NCBI GenBank assembly: GCA_020632715.1
Contig: JACKFA010000005.1
Location: 248,001 to 312,000 of the forward strand
Direction: 5' to 3'
DNA from: Deltaproteobacteria bacterium
Lineage (GTDB): Bacteria > Myxococcota_A > UBA9042 > PHBI01
DNA length: 64,000 bases
In this document: piece after piece, positions 51,616 to 58,151 of the stretch
Position numbering within the stretch: position 1 is the first letter of the stretch
Layout of the letters: each line of letters opens with the position of its first letter
The notes under the pieces: generated by a model
Told to the model about the DNA's origin: nothing
Database searches by the model: none
What the model saw: only the letters and a program-made list of their open reading frames with translations
Position numbers and translations under genes: made by a program

Positions 51616-51631
51616 GGCGAGCCTCCCCCTC

Positions 51632-53119
51632 TCACTGGAAGTCGTAGGCGACGCGGAGCCGCACGGAGTGCATGGTGTTGTCCCACTCCGAGCCGACGTC
51701 GATGTCCTGGATGTGCGCCGTCGCGAACCCGTAGACGAGCTTCACGCTGAGCCCGGGGATCGGGAGGTGCTGGAGGAACGTCACGAACGCCTGGTGGTGC
51801 GTGTTCTGCTCGCCCTGCTCGTTCTCCTGCATCGTGAAGTGGTAGCCGAGGCCGATGGAGCTGTCGGCGAAGTCGATGTCCGCGAAGCCGCCGACCGAGG
51901 TCTTGTCGAAGGTCTTCTCGCCGTCCGTGAGCCCCTGGATGTCGGTGTAGTCGACGCTCGCGTGGCCGACGTCCGCGCCGAGCGTCAGGTGCGGGAAGGC
52001 GTAGGACACCATGGCCGCGAAGCCCTGCGTCTTCACCTCGACCTTGTCGGCGTCGGTCTGCGGGAGCTGGGCGAGGTACTCGTAGCCGAGCTTCACGTCG
52101 AGCCGCCCGAAGTCGAGCGCGACCACCGGCCGCACGCCGAGGTTGTTCTGGTTCGACTCCTGCCCGTAGACGCCGGCGAGCTCGAACGCGAGCCAGTCCG
52201 TCGGGAACAGGTGGAACGCGAGCTGCCCCGCCTCGTTCCGGTGGCCGCGCGTGACCTGCAGCCAGTAGAGCGACGGCCCCTCGAGGGCGCCGGCCTCCTC
52301 GGCCGTGTAGAGCTCGATGCCCTGACCGCGGTGGTAGACCTCCCACGCGAGGAAGCGCCCGACCTGCACGTCCCAGAGGCGCGAGCCCGCGATGACGTAG
52401 GCGTCCTGCACGTGCGCCTCGAACTGCGACTTCGTGAACTCGTTGACGAAGCCGAGGAGCTCGACGCGCGCCGTGGCGTAGTAGGTGTCGCCGAGGCCGC
52501 TCGTGTGCTCGGCGGCGAGGACGAAGCGCCCCTGCATGTAGGTCGCGTCCTGGTCGTACTGCCCCTGCCGCTCGTTCAGGCGCTTCATGAAGCCGACGTC
52601 GGTCCAGAAGTTGCCCGAGAACGAGAGCGGCACGCCGAGGATGACCACGTCGCCGTCCTTCGGGGCGTCGAGGTCGGGCGGGACGTCCGCGTCGTGCGGC
52701 GCGCGCACCTCGGGCTCGGCGGCCGGAGGCTCCTCGTCGGCGGGGGTGTCCGCCGGCGTGGCCGCGGGGTCGTCGGGCGAAGGCGCCGGCGCCACCTCGG
52801 TCGTCGGGTCGTCGGCGGGCGGCGGCGGGGCGCCCGCGGGGTCGTCGGCGGCCAGCGCGCCGCCGGTGAAGAGCCAGAGAGCGCCCGCCGCGACGGCGCC
52901 CACGCCGAGCGCTACTCGATGGCTCCGGTTCGAGCGAGCCGAAGGAGGCGGTGGTGCGGGTGGCGTGGCGCGGACCGGAGGCGGCGGAAGGCGTACCAGA
53001 GGTACGTCGACGTCGCCTCCGGGAGCACGCGCCGCCCGCGCCGCCGGATCCGACGGCGCAGCCGAACTGGAGCCATCGAGTGGCGCTGGCCTCGTGAACC
53101 CAATCCTGCCGGTTCCCAT
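51632..53119 (-). CDS. Outer-membrane porin-like protein with inserted N-terminal segment
   Basis: The 495-residue protein is a predicted beta-barrel: residues ~165-495 alternate amphipathic strands with aromatic girdles (VQVGRFLAWEVYHRG, LDVKLGYEYLAQLP, IGLGYHFTMQEN) and end VRLRVAYDFQ. ATG 53119 has GAGGAG eight bases upstream, so translation from there is well supported. Residues ~13-70 are encoded by a palindromic insertion (52909-53086) that splits the signal peptide. Removing it leaves a standard signal peptide running into GVGAVAAGALWLFTGGALA. A Pro/Ala/Asp-rich linker (~95-150) follows. It probably passes oligosaccharide or sugar for the adjacent MFS transporter. Confidence 0.8.
   Translation of the reverse strand: MGTGRIGFTRPAPLDGSSSAAPSDPAARAARAPGGDVDVPLVRLPPPPVRATPPAPPPPSARSNRSHRVALGVGAVAAGALWLFTGGALAADDPAGAPPPPADDPTTEVAPAPSPDDPAATPADTPADEEPPAAEPEVRAPHDADVPPDLDAPKDGDVVILGVPLSFSGNFWTDVGFMKRLNERQGQYDQDATYMQGRFVLAAEHTSGLGDTYYATARVELLGFVNEFTKSQFEAHVQDAYVIAGSRLWDVQVGRFLAWEVYHRGQGIELYTAEEAGALEGPSLYWLQVTRGHRNEAGQLAFHLFPTDWLAFELAGVYGQESNQNNLGVRPVVALDFGRLDVKLGYEYLAQLPQTDADKVEVKTQGFAAMVSYAFPHLTLGADVGHASVDYTDIQGLTDGEKTFDKTSVGGFADIDFADSSIGLGYHFTMQENEQGEQNTHHQAFVTFLQHLPIPGLSVKLVYGFATAHIQDIDVGSEWDNTMHSVRLRVAYDFQ
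52909..53086. mobile_element. Palindromic (MITE-like) insertion element within the porin gene
   Basis: The ends form a 24-bp terminal inverted repeat (52909-52932 versus 53063-53086; 22 of 24 match; core CTCGATGGCTCC). Nested inner stems occur toward the centre, including GTACC-AGA-GGTAC at 52993-53005 and CCGGAGGCG/CGCCTCCGG. GCGC flanks both ends (52909-52912 and 53083-53086) and could be a 4-bp target duplication around a 170-bp core. Element plus one GCGC is 174 bp, i.e. 58 codons, with no stop in the porin frame. There is no transposase, so it would be non-autonomous. Confidence 0.65.
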
Positions 53120-53191
53120 GTTCGCGCTCCTCAGGTGAAGGCCGCGCCCGCGGACGTGTCCGAGGCGCCGCGCGCGCGGCCGTGGAGAGGG

Positions 53192-55504
53192 TCAGCTCCC
53201 GCTGACCGTGAAGGTGCCGTGCTGCGTGTTCGCGTCGTCGGTGTCGGCCGAGGGCCCGACCCAGAGGTCGTAGGCCATGTCCTCGACGACCCAGGCGTCC
53301 TTCTTCGTGTCCCAGTAGGCGAGCTGCGAGACGGGCACCGTGAGCGTCACGGTGCGCTTCTCGCCGGCCGCGAGGCCCGCGACGCGCGCGAACGCCTCGA
53401 GCTGCTTCACGGGGCGGCCCCAGGTGTCGTCGACGCCGGTGTTCGCGAAGCCCACGTAGAGCTGCACGACCTCGTCGCCCGCGCGCGCCCCGGTGTTCTC
53501 GACGTCGACCGTCACGGAGAGCGTGCCGTCCTCGGCGAGCGCCCCCTCGGGGATCTGCAGGTTCGAGTAGGCGAACGTCGTGTAGCTCAGGCCGTAGCCG
53601 AACGGGTAGCGCGGCGCGATGCCCTGGCGGTCGAGCCAGCGGTAGCCGTGGTAGTAGCCGTACTGCACGTCGCCGACGCTCGTGTTGTCGAACGCCGGGA
53701 GGTCGCTCTCCTGCTTCGGGAAGCTCTGGCAGAGCTTGCCGCTCGGGTTCACGTCGCCGAAGAGGATCTCGGCGAGGGCGTTGCCCTCCTTCATGCCCGC
53801 GTACCAGGCCATCAGCACGGCGTCGACGCCGTCGAGCCACGGGTCCACGACGATGGCGCCGCCGCTCTTGAGCACGACCACGACGAGGAGGTCCGGGTTC
53901 GCCGTCTTCGCGGCCACGGCGGCCGCGATGTTGTCGAGGTCGCGCTGCGGGAGCTGCATGCTCGCCCGGTCCTTCCACTCGCCCTCCTCGCCGCTGCTCG
54001 AGCGCGCGAGGTCCGCGTAGTAGTAGGCGCCGACCACGACGATCAGGTCGGCGGCGGCGAGGTCCGCGTCGTGCCCGCTCGCCGTCTCGAAGGACTTCGC
54101 GGTCTTCCCCTCGGTGACGAAGTAGTCGCGGATCCCCTCGAACGGGGTGATGACGAGCTCGCCGTCGACGACCTTCGCGTCGCTCGAGCCCTTGTCGCCC
54201 ATGTTCTCGCTGTTCGCGAACTTGCCGAGCACCACGATCTTCGCGAGGGCGTCGGCGTCGAGCGGCAGCACGTCGTCGGCGAGCGCGGCCGTCGGCCCGT
54301 TCTTGAGCAGCACGATCCCCTCGCGCGCGACCTGCTGCGCGAGCTCCTGCGCCTCATCGGACTTCGTGAGCCACGGCTTCCACTCGACGTCGTGCGCGAG
54401 GAGCCCGAAGTGGATCTTCGCGTGCAGGATGCGCAGCACGCTCTCGTCCACGTCGCTCGCGTCGACGAGGCCGTTGTTGATGGCCGTCACGAGCGCGAGC
54501 CCGTAGAAGTAGGCGCTCTCGAAGATGCTCGGGAAGTCGCCCGAGCTGAACGGCATCTCGATGTCGAGGCCGGCCGCCGGCGACGACAGCGTGTTGCCCT
54601 TCGCGAACCAGTCGGAGATGACGTAGCCCGAGTAGCCCCACTCGTCCTTCAGGATGTCGCGGATGAGAGGCTTGTTGTAGCAGGCGTAGTCGCCGTTCAC
54701 GCGGTTGTAGGCCGCCATGACGCACGCGACGCCGGCCTCGACGGCCTTCTTGAAGTGCGGCAGGAAGACCTCGCGCAGCGTGCGCTCGTCGAGCACGGCG
54801 TTCACGTGGATGCGCGTGTCCTCGATGTTGTTGGCCGCGAGGTGCTTCGCGCACGCCTCGACGCGGTAGGTCTCCTCGATGGGCTGCGTCGGGTCGGCCG
54901 GGTCGGCCACGCTCGGGTCGTACTGCGCGCCGGTCACGAAGGCCGCGCCCATCTCGCCGAGGAGCACGGTGTCCTCGCCGTAGCTCTCCTGCGCGCGCCC
55001 CCAGCGCGGGTGCGACACCTGGTTGATGGTCGGCGCGAGCAGGATGTGGCGCCCGACGGCGCGCATCTCGCGCGCCATGGTCTTGCCGACCTTGCGCTCG
55101 AGCTCGAGGTCCCAGGTCGACGCGCGCGCCGCGGCCACCGGGAAGACGGTCGTGCCGTAGTCGCTGTTGTACCAGCGCACGCCGCGCGGCCCGTCCATGT
55201 AGAGGAAGCCGGGGATCCCGAGGCGCTCGTTGTCCTCCTGGTCGAAGAAGTTGTTGGGGTTGTAGGGCGGCCCGCTCATCTGCTGGACCTTCTCCTCGAG
55301 GGACATGGCGCCCATGATCTGGAGCGCCTGCTCCACCTCGGGATCGCCCTCGCACGCGAGGTTCGCCGCGCGGAGCAGCGGGTCGCAGTCGTCGCCGGGG
55401 GGCAGCGGGTCGGAGGAGCAGCCGGCGGCGGGCGCTGCGAGCGCCACGACCGGGGCGATGACGCGGAGGAGCCGCCGGAGTCGCTTCATGGTGCCGAGGA
55501 GCAT
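53192..55504 (-). CDS. Secreted GH3 beta-glucosidase lipoprotein
   Basis: The 770-residue protein has a lipoprotein signal (AAGC, Cys29) and GGAGGAAGG just upstream of ATG 55504. GH3 N-terminal barrel motifs are intact: MDGPRGVRW, HPRWGRAQESYGED, Lys220-His221 (CAKHLAAN), and the nucleophile Asp298 in YVISDWFAKG. The second alpha/beta domain (VVLGKFANSENMGDKGSS) and the C-terminal fibronectin-III-like domain (SVTVDVENTGARAGDEVVQLYV) complete the classic three-domain GH3 layout (BglX type). It should hydrolyse terminal beta-D-glucosyl or related residues outside the inner membrane. It is clustered with two more GH3 genes, a porin and an MFS transporter. Confidence 0.93.
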   Translation of the reverse strand: MLLGTMKRLRRLLRVIAPVVALAAPAAGCSSDPLPPGDDCDPLLRAANLACEGDPEVEQALQIMGAMSLEEKVQQMSGPPYNPNNFFDQEDNERLGIPGFLYMDGPRGVRWYNSDYGTTVFPVAAARASTWDLELERKVGKTMAREMRAVGRHILLAPTINQVSHPRWGRAQESYGEDTVLLGEMGAAFVTGAQYDPSVADPADPTQPIEETYRVEACAKHLAANNIEDTRIHVNAVLDERTLREVFLPHFKKAVEAGVACVMAAYNRVNGDYACYNKPLIRDILKDEWGYSGYVISDWFAKGNTLSSPAAGLDIEMPFSSGDFPSIFESAYFYGLALVTAINNGLVDASDVDESVLRILHAKIHFGLLAHDVEWKPWLTKSDEAQELAQQVAREGIVLLKNGPTAALADDVLPLDADALAKIVVLGKFANSENMGDKGSSDAKVVDGELVITPFEGIRDYFVTEGKTAKSFETASGHDADLAAADLIVVVGAYYYADLARSSSGEEGEWKDRASMQLPQRDLDNIAAAVAAKTANPDLLVVVVLKSGGAIVVDPWLDGVDAVLMAWYAGMKEGNALAEILFGDVNPSGKLCQSFPKQESDLPAFDNTSVGDVQYGYYHGYRWLDRQGIAPRYPFGYGLSYTTFAYSNLQIPEGALAEDGTLSVTVDVENTGARAGDEVVQLYVGFANTGVDDTWGRPVKQLEAFARVAGLAAGEKRTVTLTVPVSQLAYWDTKKDAWVVEDMAYDLWVGPSADTDDANTQHGTFTVSGS

Positions 55505-55519
55505 GATGAGTCCTTCCTC

Positions 55520-55548
55520 CGCGCGCCGCGTGAGCCCCGCGGCGCGCG
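55520..55548. promoter_or_regulatory. Intercistronic 11-bp stem-loop
   Basis: CGCGCGCCGCG (55520-55530) and CGCGGCGCGCG (55538-55548) form a perfect 11-bp stem with a seven-base loop in the 61-bp gap between two GH3 genes. It is immediately upstream of the Shine-Dalgarno of the downstream gene. It could protect mRNA ends, attenuate, or mask the ribosome site. It lacks a T-run. Confidence 0.5.
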
Positions 55549-55565
55549 TGTCGCGAGGTGAGCCG

Positions 55566-57965
55566 TCAGAAGGCGGTCGTGGTGAGGCCGAAGCCGCGGA
55601 CGAAGGTCGCGTGCTGCCCGTCGCCGGCGACGTCCTCGAGCTGCGAGGCGGCGGCGGCGTTCGAGAGCGGGATCCCCACCGGGAGCTTGCCGCTGCCGTT
55701 GACGATGCCGAACGCCACGTCGAGGAAGACCTTGTCGGTGACGCTCCACGTCATGTAGAGGCCGGTCACGCCGTAGCCGAGCACCTCCGAGACCACCGGG
55801 GCGCGCCCGCCGTCGACGCCGACGACGATCTGCGTCTGCGAGCTCGGGAGCGCGTCGATGGCGTCGCGCACGTAGCCGAGGAGGTCGAGCACGTCGGCGT
55901 TCTCGGAGCCGGCGTAGGTGAGCGACGGGCCGCAGGTCGTGAGCGCGCCGGCGTCGGGGTCGGCCGTGCAGGCCGCGGGGACGCGGATGAACACGTAGTC
56001 GGAGCGGGCGATGCGCTGCTCGGGGGTCGTCACCGGCACGCCGTCGATCTCGGTCGCGTCGTTCGTGAGCTCGCCGTAGCCGGCGGACACCGAGCGGACG
56101 TAGTCGAGGTCGAAGTCGCCGAGGATGAAGTAGGAGCAGCCGGCGCGGACGTAGGGCTCCCCTGGCGGGGCCGGGAGGATCTTGAGCGAGCCGTTGCCGG
56201 CGTTGCCCTTGTCGCCCGTCTGCGTGCCGTCGCCGCCGCTGTTGAGCCAGCCGGCCGGCTTGTCGGCGTTCACGAGGAGCACCATCGAGCGGTTCATCGC
56301 GTTGAGCCCCGCGCGGTAGGACGGGTCGGTGTTGACGAGCGCGTTCGCGGCGCTCGGATCGACGTACGGGTCCTCGAAGAGGCCGAGCCGGAACATCAGC
56401 GTGAGCGCGCGCGTGGCCGCCGCGTCGAGCTGCGCGTCGGTGAGGTCGCCGGCGGTCTTCGCGGCCGCGAGCGGCGCCGGGTCGGCGAGGCCGAGGAACT
56501 GGTCGACGCCCGCGCCGACCGCCTTCGCGGCGCGCTGCGCCTTGGTGAGCGACTCGACGCCCCAGGGCGCGCCGAGCGGGCTCGTGCCGGCGTCCTCGAG
56601 GACGCCGCGCGGCGCGAGCACCATGCCGTCGAAGCCGCCGTGGCCGCGGAGAGCGTCGGTGAGCAGCGTCTTGTTGAAGGACGCCCCGACCTGCTCGATG
56701 GTCGCGCCGTCGACGACGCCGCCGAGCCCGGTCCAGCTGCCGGTCTTCGGGATCCCGTAGGCGGGCATGACGACGACGGCGCCCGCGTCGATGGCCGCCT
56801 CGAAGACGCCGGCGTGGTCGTCGAAGGCGCCGCCGGGGAAGACGAGGTGCTTGCCCTTCGCGAGCCGTGGGTCGAGGCCGCCGACGGTGGCGCCCGCGCC
56901 CGGGTAGTGGCCGACGACCGCGGCGACGCCGCCCGTGGCGAGGTCGTCGCCCTGGAGGCCCTTCAGGTAGCGGCCGAGCGCGGTGGCGACGGCGGCGTCG
57001 TCCTCGCCGAAGGTGAAGGGCTCGGCGAAGGCGCGCGGATCGGTGGCGAGGTCGGCGGAGACGTCGAGGGCCAGGCGGATCCCGATGGCGCCGTACTCCT
57101 GGGCGGCGACGCCGCCGAAGGTCTCGATGACGCCGAGGTCGTCGGCGGCCGCGAGGCCGAGCTCGTGGGGCCAGCGGGAGAAGCCGGAGGTCTTGCTGCG
57201 GCCGTCACCGGCCGAGTGGGCGCCGGCGGCGGAGATGACGAAGGGGATCCCGAGGTTCTCGCCCTCGCAGAGCTCCTGGAGGTTGTTCGCCCAGGTCGCG
57301 CGCGCGGAGATCGGCTTCGTGACGGCGGTCGTGACGCCGAAGCGGGCGTGCTGCGCGGTCACGAGGGTCGACGTCGCGGCGGCGACGGCGTTGTTCGCGA
57401 GGGTCGGGGCGTCGGTCGTGTAGGGGTGGAGCGTGAGCCCGAGCTTCTCGGCGGGCGACATGCGGGCGACGAGGTCCGCGGCGCGCTCGGCGGGGGTCAG
57501 GGTCCAGTTCTCGTAGGCGTCGAGCGAGCCGTTGCCGTTCGAGTCCTTGAACGAGAGGGTGACCGAGCAGCTCTCGGTGTCGTCGTCGGCGAGGCTCGCC
57601 CAGCTCACCGCTGCGGTGATGGGCCCGCGCGAGCGCCCCTCGAGGACGGGCTGCGCCGCGAGGAGGGAGTTCCGGTGGGCGACGTTCGCGGCCTTGTCGC
57701 ACTCCGCGACGGGGCCGCCGGTGTCGGTGTCGATGACGTCCGTGTCGGTGGGGACGAACGTGTCGCCGCCGGTGTCGACGTCGGGGAGGTCGGTGTCCGC
57801 GATGGTGCCGTCGGTGTCGGCGACCGTGTCGGGCACGAAGGTGTCGACGGGGGACGTGCCGTCCGCGCCGTCGTCGACGGGCTTGGTGCCGCCGTCGTCG
57901 GAGCAGGCGAGGAGCCCGCCCGCGAGGAGGCCGAGGCAGATTCTGAGCGGGAAGTGGCGTGTCAT
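55566..57965 (-). CDS. GH3-family lipoprotein lacking catalytic residues
   Basis: The 799-residue protein has lipobox LLAC (Cys21), then an Asp/Thr/Val-rich linker (~22-90). A GH3-like barrel follows (YENWTLTPAERAADLVARMSPAEKLG onward, similar to the neighbour at 58152-61058). At the nucleophile position the sibling reads GMVTADWG, whereas this protein reads GMVLAPRG (Pro452-Arg453). At the Lys-His site it has Gly352-His353 (VVGHYPGAG). So the Asp nucleophile and the substrate-binding Lys are missing. It may be a binding or regulatory pseudoenzyme or use another mechanism. No frameshift is visible. Confidence 0.82.
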   Translation of the reverse strand: MTRHFPLRICLGLLAGGLLACSDDGGTKPVDDGADGTSPVDTFVPDTVADTDGTIADTDLPDVDTGGDTFVPTDTDVIDTDTGGPVAECDKAANVAHRNSLLAAQPVLEGRSRGPITAAVSWASLADDDTESCSVTLSFKDSNGNGSLDAYENWTLTPAERAADLVARMSPAEKLGLTLHPYTTDAPTLANNAVAAATSTLVTAQHARFGVTTAVTKPISARATWANNLQELCEGENLGIPFVISAAGAHSAGDGRSKTSGFSRWPHELGLAAADDLGVIETFGGVAAQEYGAIGIRLALDVSADLATDPRAFAEPFTFGEDDAAVATALGRYLKGLQGDDLATGGVAAVVGHYPGAGATVGGLDPRLAKGKHLVFPGGAFDDHAGVFEAAIDAGAVVVMPAYGIPKTGSWTGLGGVVDGATIEQVGASFNKTLLTDALRGHGGFDGMVLAPRGVLEDAGTSPLGAPWGVESLTKAQRAAKAVGAGVDQFLGLADPAPLAAAKTAGDLTDAQLDAAATRALTLMFRLGLFEDPYVDPSAANALVNTDPSYRAGLNAMNRSMVLLVNADKPAGWLNSGGDGTQTGDKGNAGNGSLKILPAPPGEPYVRAGCSYFILGDFDLDYVRSVSAGYGELTNDATEIDGVPVTTPEQRIARSDYVFIRVPAACTADPDAGALTTCGPSLTYAGSENADVLDLLGYVRDAIDALPSSQTQIVVGVDGGRAPVVSEVLGYGVTGLYMTWSVTDKVFLDVAFGIVNGSGKLPVGIPLSNAAAASQLEDVAGDGQHATFVRGFGLTTTAF

Positions 57966-58035
57966 GGCGCGTCCGGGGTTCGTGGTTTCTTCTCTTCGAG
58001 GCTGGATTCGGGGTCGCCGAGGCCGCCCGCCGCCC

Positions 58036-58113
58036 CTCCCACACCGTGGGAGAGGCGACGGACGGGGCGTCGGCTGGCCGCCGCGTCCGGTGCGGCGGAG
58101 GGCCCGCAGGCCC
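58036..58113. promoter_or_regulatory. Three consecutive stem-loops between GH3 genes
   Basis: In the 186-bp gap (57966-58151) three perfect stems follow one another: CTCCCAC/GTGGGAG (58036-58042, 58046-58052), CCGCCGC/GCGGCGG (58078-58084, 58092-58098), and GGGCC/GGCCC (58100-58104, 58109-58113). A terminator or an mRNA-processing leader for the downstream GH3 gene is possible. T-runs are absent. Short stems arise easily in GC-rich DNA. Confidence 0.4.
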
Positions 58114-58151
58114 CTCGGCGGTCAGCGGGTCGCGCCGCATCTGAGCGGGGC

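Noticed and set aside
51614..55561. Very long plus-strand open frame opposite the porin and GH3 genes
   Set aside because: It is antisense to well-supported genes, its translation is Arg/Val/Glu/Leu biased with no domain, and long antisense frames are expected at this GC content.
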